Shown here: positions 11,653 to 23,775 of the stretch, piece after piece | Layout: every line of letters begins with the position of its first letter | How positions within the stretch are numbered: the first letter of the stretch is position 1 | Assembly (NCBI GenBank): GCA_027574665.1 | Contig: CM050659.1 | Span: forward strand, 17,647,001-17,711,000 | DNA from: Rhynochetos jubatus | Lineage: Eukaryota; Chordata; Aves; Eurypygiformes; Rhynochetidae | DNA length: 64,000 nt | Direction: 5' to 3' | Notes under the pieces: generated by a model | Told to the model about the DNA's origin: nothing | Database searches by the model: none | Seen by the model: the letters and a program-made list of their open reading frames with translations, nothing else | Made by a program: the position numbers and the translations under genes

Positions 11653-12125
11653 TAGAATCACGGAATCACAGAACGGTTTGGGTTGGAAGGGACCTTAAAG
11701 CCTGCCCAGTCCCAGCCCCTGCCATGGGCAGGGACACCCTCCACCAGACCAGGTTGCTCCAAGCCTTATCCAGCCTGGCCTTGGACACTTCCAGCGATGG
11801 GACATCCACAGCTTCTCGGGGCAACCTGTGCCAGTGCCTCCCCACCCTCTCTGGGAAGAATTTTTTCTGATGTCCAATCTAAATTTCCCCACTTTCAATT
11901 TAAACCCATTACCCCTTGTCCGGTCACTACCTGCCCTCATAAAAAGTCCCCCCCAGCTTCCTTGTAGCCCCTTCAGGTACTGGAAGGTGCTATAAAGTCT
12001 TCCTGGAGCCTTCTCCAGGCTGATCAACCCCAACGGTCTCAGCCTGTTCCCACTGCAGAGGGTCTCCAGCCCTCTGAGCATCATTGTGGCCTCTGGATTC
12101 GCTCCAACCGGTCCATACCCTTCTG
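11653..12125 (-). mobile_element. CR1 LINE fragment, antisense, next to the orphan CpG island
   Basis: It begins at the CR1 3' terminus (TAGAATCACGGAATCACAG) and extends through the 3' tail into the ORF2 C-terminus. The minus strand has a frame with LRPLGLISLEKAPGRLY, then GSDRTRGNGFKLKVGKFRLD. A frameshift near 11850 breaks the frame seen in the related copy at 15395-15859. It lies about 80 bp from the CpG island edge. Confidence 0.95.
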
Positions 12126-15100
12126 TCTCCCGCTGGGAGTCCCACAGGCTTGGGGTGCAGCTCAGGGATGGTGCTCAGTCAACTGCCTCCCTCCTTGGCA
12201 TGTTCGGTGAGGATGCCATCACGTACCAGCTTTCCATAGCTGCTTAACTACAAAGCACACATCCCGCTCCAGGTGGTTCAGAAGCACAAGGGGCTGTGGG
12301 TCCCCAAAGCTTGGCAGGCCAACCAGTCTTCCAGACTTCTCAGAGGCCACCACCATAACCACACAGCATAAATGAGCAGTCAAGTTCATGGATGAAAATT
12401 GCTCGAGCTGCAGACCACTCGCCAAAGCTTCCCATGTGGTTTAGAACCACTGATGGAGAGAGAATCCAGGTGTAGCATTTTCACTGGGATTTAAAGGAGC
12501 CATCTCATCTCATAAAAAGGAAAAAAATCCTTCTTTTTAAAGCTAACAACTTGTGTCCAGAAGAAGGAAATGAAATGCTCTCAATGAACGTCTTATTTTT
12601 ATAGCAAAGCAGAAACCTATCTTCCTGTTTTTCTTGAACTTGTGTCTCCTTGTCATATTTGCTAAACATTTTCAATCTTTAGGCCATCTTGGAATGGAAG
12701 GACCATGCAGATGAGCTGTACTCTGTACCTACTTTCTTTCACAGCATGTTGAATAAATGAAGATTGTGTTAATATGAGAACACATAAATTCAAATATAAA
12801 ATGTGAAGAGAGCAAGCCAAGCTCTACCAGGCGCAGCTCTACAGCACAGACTCCTGCCGAGTAAACTGTTTGCTTTAATTTGATTACAGGATTCTGCTGG
12901 GATTAATATTAAACTGAAGTATGTTGGGAATTGACATCAGATTCATAATAACACTTCATACATCTTTAAAAATTATGGTTCATTGAAAAGATCACAAAGT
13001 GCCTTGTAAATGCCCATAATTAACTCCTCAGGGTCTGCAGAAAGGAAGTTTCTCTTTTTTTCCCCAAGGAATAATACTGTTGTAAAAGTATATGTAATAT
13101 AACACAAATAGCTTTTAAAGTAGAGGCTTATAAAATGTGTTGATTTGCTTTTCAATGTGATGTTTCCTCACCATGAAGTATTATGTGACCAAGAGAAAAT
13201 CCAGAATACTTCTCACCCTATAAAAAAGAAAAATTAAGTTTGTAAGAGACAAGGCCTTGTTGGCCTATAGTAAACCCGGAGTAATATTATGGAGTAATAA
13301 AGCTATTCCTGTGCCCACCTGGCAGGAGATGGAAATGAGGTCCATAAGCTTTGTTTGCTCCATCTGAATATGCAGGTTTCACCTAAACTCGAAACTCTGT
13401 GCTGTGTCTACACAGGAAAAAACACCACTATAATTGGATTGATGTAAGTTGGTGTAACTTTTCTACACAGAAAGTCACAGGATCCCTAAGAGTGTATTTT
13501 ACAAGGTTTTCTTCATTTTCGGACTCATTTTTACATTGAGACTTTCTCAGACTAGGCCGTACAAGACTGCTGCAGAAAAGGGTTCCATTTGTTTCCTGCA
13601 GAAATTGATATCGACGGAAGAGATCCAGAATACTAAAGGAGCTTGCTCGTGATTTATGCCAGGTGTGGATCCCGGAATGTTAGGTACGAACCTTCTCACT
13701 CCATGCAAGTGGCTTTGTGGACACTCCTTCATTACCGTGCTAACAACATCATAGATGATGAGGAGAGCCCGATTCGGCTTCTGTTGGGACTTCTATTCCA
13801 CCATTCCTTCCTCAGACTGAGGTAACTGCTAGGAGGATTTACTCACGATGCACGCGAAGCCCCATGCCAGTGGAACAATGAGCTCCAAAGCAACTGCGTT
13901 CCCACTCCGTGTGCCAGGCGTTGGCAGTGGGCACAGAAAGTCGTAAGCTGTATGTCAGTCTACAAACACTCTGAGGGGGTGAGACAAAGCAAAGTGAAAG
14001 CTACAGCGTGACAGACACTTCTTTCTCACGCCGGCCACTTGTCCTTCTCTGTTACTGATAGCAATAGCCAAACAAAATACAATCCATGCTATTTTGAAAG
14101 ACAAGGGTTCCCTCTGACAGGCACGTGAGTGCGTACACTTTGCTTCCTCTCCTGCTTCTTCCTCCCCGCTTACCCTTCCCAGCTGAGGGGGAGGACAAGA
14201 CATCTGAAACATCTGAACTGCATGGTGCTCCAGCTACAATGTCATGAGGAATTTCTGCTGTGAGGTGCTGCACCAAGATCTCGCCTCCCCCGCAGACCTC
14301 TCCCTTGCCAGCTGCTGAGGAGGGATGGGGGTATCAAGCAGCCGGCTTGCTGAGCCCTCCCTGCCTGGCCATGTGTGAGAACAGGCACATCAGTGGATTC
14401 CTTGAGAGCCGCAGGCAGGGGTTATCTCTCCTCACGGACTGCAGGATGAGATTCCAAGGGGTACAAGTGTCAGCTCACTAAAGATCCTCCCTGCAGGAGG
14501 CTGTAGAGATGAGTAACATTACCCAGGGCCTCAAAAATGCTGTTATTTCCAGACTGTTCAGAGCCCAAATAATACTGAATTATTCCAGAATTAGATTAGA
14601 CCAGGATGACATTAAGCATTGTCCTGGGAGGAGGGCTGATATTTCACTGGCGATTTATTGCTTTGGTTTTGTTTTCAGCAAACCTTTTTAGTACCTTCTT
14701 TTGAGCAGAAAAAACATGTAAATTATTTGGTCTGAAATATCAGAATCATTTAGCATGAGCTCTGAAACAAGGGGCCACTTCACCAGCATGTAGGTTTTTT
14801 GAAATAATGCTGGGTATGAACTGCAGTTTGATGAATTTTGGGTCTATGCTAAACACAGTAAAAAATAGCCCTTCAAGTCCTGGAAAGTTCTCCCTGCCCT
14901 CTTTTTTCTTCAGGTCCAGAGCATTTAATGCCGTGGGGCAGCAGTGTGTAGGCTGTTGCGTGCACAATCTGCTCCGGAACCCTGTTTCATGTCTGCAGAA
15001 CGCTGCTCGCTGCCTTCTCACGTGCACAGGGAGGCCCAAGCAAATGTCCCATCACTTCAGTATTCCCAGCCTAAGCCTGTCTCCCCTTTGCATTCATGAA

Positions 15101-15394
15101 CAGCACAGTGGGGTCACTGTGGGAGAGGGAACAGACTCACTCCTCCAAGAATCGTCTGTCCTAAGTAGCAGTTACCTATGCGGAAGCAGTAGGCAGTGAA
15201 TCGGCTGTGTGCGAACCCCCGCGCAGCCCTGCCTCTGATGTCGTTGGTGGTTTGGGCTGTAGTGCATTCAGCTGCCGGCCGGTGTGATATTCAGGATGTA
15301 ACTGGGCTGGGTTAAGAAGTGTTCACGCACCTCCAGCATCACCACTTCTAGCTCTCCTGGAGATTACCAGCTCCTAAATTCTCTTTCTCCACTG
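12126..15394. other. Unique non-coding DNA between two CR1 copies
   Basis: No repeat or coding exon recognised. Frames do not exceed 130 codons and the longest (14807-15199) is low in similarity to any family. Nothing else seen. Confidence 0.55.
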
Positions 15395-15859
15395 TGCAAA
15401 ATGCCACAGGCTCACAGCAAGTCCAGAGGAGGCCACAACGATGCTCAGAGGGCTGGAGACCCTCTGCTATCGGACAGGATGAGAGAGTTGGGGCTATTCA
15501 GCCTGGAGAAGGCTCCAGGGAGACCTTACAGGACCATCCAGTACCTGAAGGGCCTACAAGGAAGCTGGGGGGGACTTTTTACAAGGGCAGGCAGTGACAG
15601 GACAAGGGGTAATGGGCTTAAATTGAAAGTGGGGAGATTTAGATTAGATATCAGGAAAAAATTCTTCCCAGAGAGGGTGGGGAGGCACTGGCACAGGCTG
15701 CCCAGAGAAGCTGTGGATGCCTCATCCCTGGAAGTGTCCAAGGCCAGGCTGGATGAGACTTTGAGCAACCTGGTCTAGTGGAAGGTGTCCACGGCAGGGG
15801 GTTGGAACTGGATGATCTTTAAGGTCCCTTCCAACCCCAACCATCCTGTGATTCTATGA
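15395..15859 (+). mobile_element. CR1 LINE fragment, sense, relatively young
   Basis: The ORF2 C-terminal frame stays open for 125 codons (15401-15778; contains RELGLFSLEKAPGRPY, GSDRTRGNGLKLKVG and FFPERVGRHWHRLP), then TAG and the CR1 tail ending GTGATTCTATG. It is 5' truncated, so not mobile by itself. It is the same subfamily as the copy at 11653-12125 but in the opposite orientation. Confidence 0.95.
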
Positions 15860-18800
15860 CTCAGGCTTCACTGACTTATGTCAAATTCCTCCTGGAACGT
15901 AAGTGTGCACCTCTCCAAAGGTTTTATGCTCCAGTTAGCCCCTACTCCTACTCATCTCTCCCCGACCTTCTCTCTTGCCTGCCACTGTGATTCAAAAGCC
16001 GCCTCTCCCTCACACAGAGAGCAGCTGCTTATAATCTAACTTCCCTCTGCTTCTCTGGGTCTCCATGACTCGGTGCTCCAGGCATTCCAGCTCCTACAGA
16101 GCAGAAGCAGAGCAGGGAGGGAGCTCTCAGTCTCACCAGTAAGTCAATTCTTCCCACTGTACTGGAACTTGGTCAAGTGAACAATGCACTGGAACACAGG
16201 GCTTAGACAGCCGTAAAGAGGGAAAACTGGCCCCTGTTTCCAGGTAGTGGCGTATAATGTGGAAGATGATCTCAGCACAAACCGTTTCAGACAAACGACC
16301 CTTTACCAGTTCTTTCCATCTAAGTCTTGGCTCCATGCATTTTGCCTGAGACTTAGATCTATTTTTGGAAACCTTAAAAATATACAGGGAGTTGCCAGCC
16401 ATTTTTATTCCAATGTAGGAACATTCAATACTGAAGACATTACTCTTGGCTCCTGCTCAGATGGCATTTTTTTCCAGGTGAACACCAAACCCTGACCCAT
16501 GACAACAATGTCCAGGTAAGTATTGCACCTGACTCAGGCTAGAACATTAAAGAGACTCAAAAAACCCCAGAATGATTTTTTGTAGATGCCTAGAGCAGGA
16601 GCCTAACCTGGCAATGTCCATGCTACCTCTCCCACCCAGCTGATTCACTCACAAGTGAAGGGAATTCCTTCCCACCCTGTTAACACTACACGGTGTGATC
16701 TGCAGGCAGGGTTGCATGAGTGTGAGAGACGTGCACACAGCACAACCTGAACCCCCCACAGTCTGCATGCTTGTCTTCTGTTCCCCACAGCAAACCACGG
16801 TGATGCTCCACACAGCACACTGACCAGACCCAGGCATGAGAGACAGCATCACTTATTTTCCTTAGGTTTTTACTAAACACATGGCATCTCTGATCCTATA
16901 ATGCAGAGAAGTAAGGCATTTAGGATATTTGTACCAGCAGAGTGAGTGGGTTATAAAAAAGAGGAATGGATAGGTGTGTAGATAGATAGACAGATAGACA
17001 GACACATACATACATACATACATACATACATACATACATACATACTGTGTTCTTAGCTTCTTCTGTACCACAAGTGGCTGTTTTCAGCAACAGACAGAGA
17101 GAAACAGACACTCAGTCCTTATTATGCCTGTTCTGTTTCAGGAGAATTTTTCTATCTTCATCAGGAACACAGACTTCCACTTTCAAAATACAGCTATAAT
17201 TTTTTCTTTTTTTTTTGTCTTACAGTTTATTTTCTCTCCCTTAACTCGTTTCTCTTTGATTGTTTTAAACAGAAGAAAATCCCAAGTTAAAATAACAAGG
17301 GAAAAAAGTCCCCAATGTCAAAACTAGTTTTTCAAGCCCAAACACATAGTTTGAGAAGATCCCCAAGCCCAGGAGCCTTCCCCCTCCCCACTTCTCCACC
17401 CTCACCAGTCCTGAGGGCAGGGAGAATTGGCTTACTGATGTTTGTACAGTGCTTTGAAAACACAAAAGCTCTCTGGGTAATTCTCCTTTAGCAACCAACA
17501 GCCATCAAGATACCAAAGTCCATTCCAGTGAAAGGCCAGTGTACAGATAAAAATAGTTACAAAGGAAAAAGGATGGCTCCTCAAGAGCACAGGAGGTATC
17601 GTAAGTCCTCAGTGAAGCCAAGGAGGTAGATGGCCTTCCAACGGTCCCAGGGCTGAGTCACAACATACTGAACTTGTGTGCTCATGCACGTGCCTGCTGG
17701 CTTTCTGTGATGACCTCAGAATGAAGCAGCAGGGCCAGGGTCAGGCTGCCTATGCCCTGAATCACAGCACAAGGCTTCCATCACAGGTCACCATCCTTCC
17801 TGAGGGGTGGGGGGGTAACAGAGGGTGCAGCAGTTTCCTACAGCACCAGTTACTGGCAGTATCAGTGGAGCCTCATGCTTCAGGACACTAAAGCCTCTGT
17901 CCCTCTGTAGGGAGAAGCAACCTGCCTCTCACGGACCTTGGAGGAAGAGTACTGGGGACTGCCTTGCTGTCCTCTGCTGCCTGCTGTCAGGCACTGTGAG
18001 GGAGTGAGAACCTAACCTGAATCAGTCAGGAGTACTTGCTTTCCTGGGATGAGTTTCATCTGCTTCTTGCTCATGTTCCCTTCTTTTTCTGCATGTTGCT
18101 CATTGCAGGACCTCCAAAGTCAGGGAACAGACCTACATGTTAAAAAACATTGACAACTAGAGAAGGAGTTGGAGCTTCTTTGTTTCCAAGCTGCATCCAA
18201 ATCACTGTTTTCATGCTTAATGAAAACATTTGCATTATTATTATTATGGAAAAAAAAAAAAGATACCACCACCCCACCCCAACCAGTTCCAGGAGTTTTG
18301 TTTGGTGAGGAAAGGTAGACACAGGGTGAGGAGGGAAGTGCATTCCCTGCACATCCCTGAAGGTAAAGCCTCAGCACAAAGCGTGAAGACAGCTGATTTG
18401 CTCCAGAGAGGTTTTCAGTCCTATACTAAACCTGAGGCATGCCCCCATCCTGGACCTGGCATGCAGATCCTGTCACTACCACCAAACACAGCGGAGAACA
18501 GTGTTAGAGACTGAACTCACTTTGCCACAGAGCTCCAAGGGCACTCGTTGCACACTGGCTGACAGCGTTCCCTGCAGCATGGTCAGCACTGTCACAAAGG
18601 ATGAAGTGGGATAGATAACTTGGTTTTAAAGACAGGAATCTGTACTAGATGGCTTCTCGAGAGTCCATTCCTGTTTTCTATTATTCCTATAACCTGACAC
18701 ATTTGTAGAAGCTGAATGGTTTCAGGAGCATAAGAAGTATAGGAATAGGAGGGTGTAAGGTAAGACAGAATGGCATAGTATAGCACAGCAGCAAACTCAG

Positions 18801-21800
18801 TCTTATCACTGGTTGTCACATCCCCTTGATATTTACAGTGTCAATATAATAAAGATTTTGGGCAATGTCAATTCAGTAAATATTTCATTTCAGTAAAATA
18901 AACATACAATTAGAGCCACCCCCACAATAACCAGCACAGGGGCAGACACTCCCTGCATAGCCTGCCTAGTAATTTGAGCTTTCTTGGAACACAATATAAA
19001 CCCTTTATTGCCCCACTACAACATGCACAAATGGTGAAGTACACCACCACACCACATTGTATTCCATTAAAAACACCCCTGGGTTGATGCCTTCTCTCCA
19101 AAAAGGGATCGCTTTGGAAGAGTGTCTTATTAATCTCAAGAGAAATTACCACAAGTTGTTCTGTCCTGCCTCAGTTTCCCCAGTTAATGCTTAATTACTG
19201 GGATACTGATAGTCTTAATTAACAGTTGCAATGCACTCTGTGGGCAAAAAGTGAAAAAAAGATTATGGCATTACTCAGCTTCCCAGGAATCATGTGGTAT
19301 TATGAGTATTCTGGGAGATTGACAGGGGATCTGCCTTATTTAGAAGAAGTTTACATCTTATTAGTCAAATCACTGGTCCCTGGGGAATCCTCTGGGCATG
19401 TGGGGATCTTATGGTGGGAAAGTGTTAAAAGTACTGTTAGAAACACTGCCTGCTAAGGACTTGCAGTAATCACAAGAAGAGGTTCTACACTCCAGATCTT
19501 TGCCTAAGCTCTTGGATTCAGGAAGCTGATCCATCATTCCCTTTGCCCCAGAGCTACTGCTATTGGTAAGCAAACAGGGAATATAAAGCCCTGTTTCTCT
19601 GAACAAATAAAAGACACAAGAGAATAACAAGAAAACAGATACTGATTACTGGGGGTTGGCTAAGTGCTGAGTAGCCCTCTGTATTTCAGAACAAAGATGG
19701 CAACGTGGTACTATCTTAACTGCACATTTCTGCACAGATGATGCTCAGTCCACCTAAGCCTGATGGCTGGTATCCGTGTTGTGCAACAGCACAAGGAGAT
19801 GTCAAAATAATGCGATGCTCACAACGTACAAATGCCACTCCCTGTGTGGAGGCTTTGAGCCTGACCTTCAGGACCTTTTATTTCTGGCCAGAAGATCCTG
19901 TTCCTTAGATACATGCAAAACATGTCAAAACCAGCACCCACCTACTTTTCTGGCTTGCTGAGCAGCTGATCTCCCAAGACATTCCTTGACCTTGGATGAC
20001 CTGGCCCATTTCTCCCCTGCATGGGTTCAGAAATACTGACTGGCAGACATGCTGACACCTACTTCAAACAGAATGAAATCAGGAAGCTGCTTCTTCCACC
20101 ACAAATGACCACAGAAAACTCCTTCTCCTCTGGCATTTTCCTCCTTTCCATAAAGATGCAGATGATTTTGAATTAAGTGAAATGGTGTATGTTGGAGGGA
20201 GCACCCAGAGCTTCCTGTGCCACATAATACATGACATATCCTGGCTTGTTAACATTAAAATGAAGCAGACATTCCCTTCAGTCCACACCAAAACCCACAC
20301 AAACTAACCTATTTTATTAGTCCTACAACCACACCCTGCCATGCTTGTTCAGTCCCTGCCTCAGCCCTCTGCATGTCCACAGCAGGCCAGAACACAAATA
20401 CACCAATAAACTACAAAGCCTAAAAAGCCCACACCTTCCCTGGGTTTCTCTCAGGTTAGTCCACAAGGTGCATTTCTTGGGCACTGACATTAATTTTGTA
20501 TCTGTCCACTTGTCATGTGAATATTGTCTATTGACTTCAGGGCACTTAACAGCCCAAGAGTAATGACAGAATGTATGTTCAAATCTTTTTCCAGTCTCTC
20601 CTGAAAATGGCCTTGATCAGCCATTAGCTTGCTGCTGGAATTTTGCTGCCCACTTGCATTCACGTACCCAGATCCAGAGTTCCCTGGGGCCTGAGGTAGT
20701 CACAATTACACGAGAAAGATGCTGATCTGAACAGCAGCCACCCCATACAGACAGTGTCTAAAGGCTCTCTTCTTACACAGGTATCAAGGGTGTCTTTTTC
20801 ACTGTCTCTGATACCATTCAATGGCATTCACTAAAAACAAAATACAGAGAAAGTTTCCTAGTTCCTGCTAACAGGTGTGAAAAACTGAGACTCAAGAACC
20901 CAGCAGACCAGACTCCTCCAGTGAATATGCAATAGAGAGGTATAAAATTATAGAACAGGCTTAGGCAGGATACTTCTTTGGCAATTTTTTCCCCTTCTGA
21001 GTTAGCAGATAGATGGTGAAACAGGTTGGGAATGTTTTGTAGTTCCCTATTGCGGCCTTCAGTAAGGTCAAACCAGCATTAACGATGCTGTCTGGAGAAA
21101 GCCAACCCAAGCAATACTGGCTAGCTTCTTAAACACCGTCCAAGTTCTCTGGCTCGTGTGACATTCAGTCAAATGGATTTTTTGTCATCGTTTTGAGACA
21201 CATTCCCTTTCTGCATTGTTAGCTACACGGTCCTCCCTGAATATTCCAGGTGCTGAGCATTGTCCTGTTATGGATCCAAACTCTGGCCCAGTCTGAAGAA
21301 GCCATCTGTCCTTTCCATGTCTCTGTCACTATATCTGCAACACTGGGGTCATGTCTTCCACCAGGAGCCTTGACCCCTGAGGAAGACAGTACATTAAATA
21401 CTATCTAGTACTTCTGGGTTTCCCACACCACATATGTAACATGGCAGTTACCCTCCAGCTGCATTTTCTTGCAGTTTCCATTTTACCGTATTTCGAGGAG
21501 GTACACCAACAAAACACACACAAGGTATTTATTTCTTTTTAGAAGATTTAATTTCACACAGACTGTGTTTCTGTGAACACTAGCACTGGATGCACACAGT
21601 TCTGGATTGCTGACAGTAAACTTTTCATCTGGAGCAGGCAAGGATATTTCTGTCTGATCAGCTAGGTCATTTTGAGTTTTGCTGACTTCATGTTTCAATG
21701 CTAGCACACTTCAGCAGAGATGAGATTCAATCTGGCATGAATCTATAGGGGCATGGACAGGTGACGTTTGATCCATCTTCCTGGGACAAACAAGTTCAGC

Positions 21801-23752
21801 AATGTTTTTTTAATAAATTTGAACTAGAAGACAGAGCCACCTGTGGACCAGCTCCTTGTATCACCAGGTCAATGTGTTTCTGGTCTGATACAGAGACTGC
21901 AACCTGGATTTAGTGCCCTGATGAATGACTGCTCTTCCACATTCTCTTCCACTTTGTTTTTGCCTAGCTTTCCACAATAAATGGAGTCAAACTTTCCAGG
22001 ATGATTCAGCCTGGCTATAAGCAGATATAATCCTGTACAAATCAGTGGGAATCAAGCACTCCCAAACTCGTCATCATAACCTAAACTGCTGTCATTTCTA
22101 CCTTGTCATCTTGACTAATCTTCTCCCTATACCACTTCACATTTGTCATAAGGGATGAAGTATTCTTATAAATCCCAATCATACCACATCACAGCCATTT
22201 TTATCTTTGTCTTCCCCAGGAAATATAGCATCACAGCATGCCATAAAACCAAAATGGGAAAGACTTAGCATAAAAGGCTAGCTATGTCCAAACTCATGCG
22301 ACACTAACCTGCCCTGCAGAGAACTGGAGCAGCCTACAGTGCGTAAGCACAAAGAGCAGTCCTGTGTAGGCAAGTCATTCCTGTGCTGTGGGAATGAAAT
22401 GAGGAAGACTCAGCACAACCCAAACTTTCTCCTGCACAATATCCTACAAACACGCAGGACAGCATCTTAGATCAACACTCACACTGAACAAAACTCCGCA
22501 ACCACCCACCCAGAGCTGGAATCCCCCATCTATCGCCGGGTACTCATCCCTGGGGCCGGCTCCCCTGTCATTAGCAGGCCACATGTGCTCATATGACTCA
22601 GCAAACATCCCAGAGACAGAGTAACTGCACTCTAGATCTGGCAAATTCAGTGCTTAGAAGAAGGAAATCCTTTCCTCCCGTCCATTGCCAAGCCAACACA
22701 ATAACCTCAGCACTCTGATGAGATGCAGAATAATAGCAGTTAATTCCAGTCCTCAGCACACCACAGCTATCCCAGTGGTACCCGAGCAACTTGCTCTCCT
22801 GGTGCCTTGCTCACAGCAGAGCTGGGCATGAACACGCAGGTTCCTGATGCTGTTATCAGAGCCCAGCCCTTTATTTCATTGAATGAAGGGTCCTGACATA
22901 GTTGTGCATAAATTTAAGTTCCAGTTCCCAGTGCTGCACCCTGCAGCATTGGGAATGAAGAGCAAACTATTTAATGAGGGACAGTCATCTTGTGTATATA
23001 GCTTTGAAAGAAGCTCAGCATGGTGAAGTGGTGAATGGCTTGGTTCTCCGATCCAAAAATAACTCACGAGGAACAACCCACTTTTGTATTCCAGTAAGTC
23101 AAAGTGAGACTAATAAAAGCAAATGCGTGGTGGTTATTTTTTGTCCAGTAAGCTGCCAGACCATTCTGCTACTTTTGAATTTCGAGCCTAAGTCGGCTTT
23201 ATTTACTAGACTTGCCTGTATCGTTCTTCTCTAGGCTGACTTTATTCAGACTGTTCAAGTCTACTTTATGGTAAGACAAATCTAATTTTCTGATACTATT
23301 TAGAGGTATAGGATCAGTTTAAGCTCACATTAAGAGAATGCATTTTGTTCCATAAGGTACATTTAATCTTAGTGCCCCAGTTTCCTTACATATAACATGA
23401 AAACACTGATTTCTCCTGTTTCAAGAAACAAAGTGACACCATAATTACTGATGTTTGCCGAGCAGTTGGCAGGTGTGCAAGGGGGGTATGAGTCCCAATG
23501 ATTACAAATACAGTAGTGTTTATAAAGTTTGTTACCTTGCTTAGGAAAAAACAAATTGTGCCGATATCCCAGCAATCTACCTGAAAGGCTGCCCACAGAC
23601 ATTGTAGCTGAAGGGTGTGGTGTGGAATCAGTCTGGTTATTATTCCTCTCAGAACAGTTACCAGAGCCCATCTCCGTGAAACTGATTCTGTTGTTCCTTC
23701 CAGTGGTGCAGACTGAGAGCAGTGATTCAGGATTAACTGTAACTGAGACACA
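15860..23752. other. Long non-coding stretch
   Basis: Apart from the microsatellite at 16981-17045 and short A/AT-rich runs (for example 18236-18261), I see no gene, repeat family or conserved motif. Confidence 0.55.
16981..17045 (+). repeat. GATA/GACA then CATA microsatellite
   Basis: Tetranucleotide repeat: (GATA/GACA) for about 25 bp, then ten or so uninterrupted CATA units. Probably polymorphic. Confidence 0.95.
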
Positions 23753-23775
23753 AATCTGACCCGCTGGGTCAGATT
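23753..23775. repeat. Perfect 10-bp inverted repeat
   Basis: AATCTGACCC (23753-23762), loop GCT, GGGTCAGATT (23766-23775). A nuclear-receptor half-site-like TGACCC is present in each arm (everted/inverted spacing 3). Confidence 0.85.

Noticed and set aside
16981..17045. Minus-strand frame encoding repeated Val-Cys-Met-Tyr
   Set aside because: It is the translation of the CATA microsatellite, not a gene.
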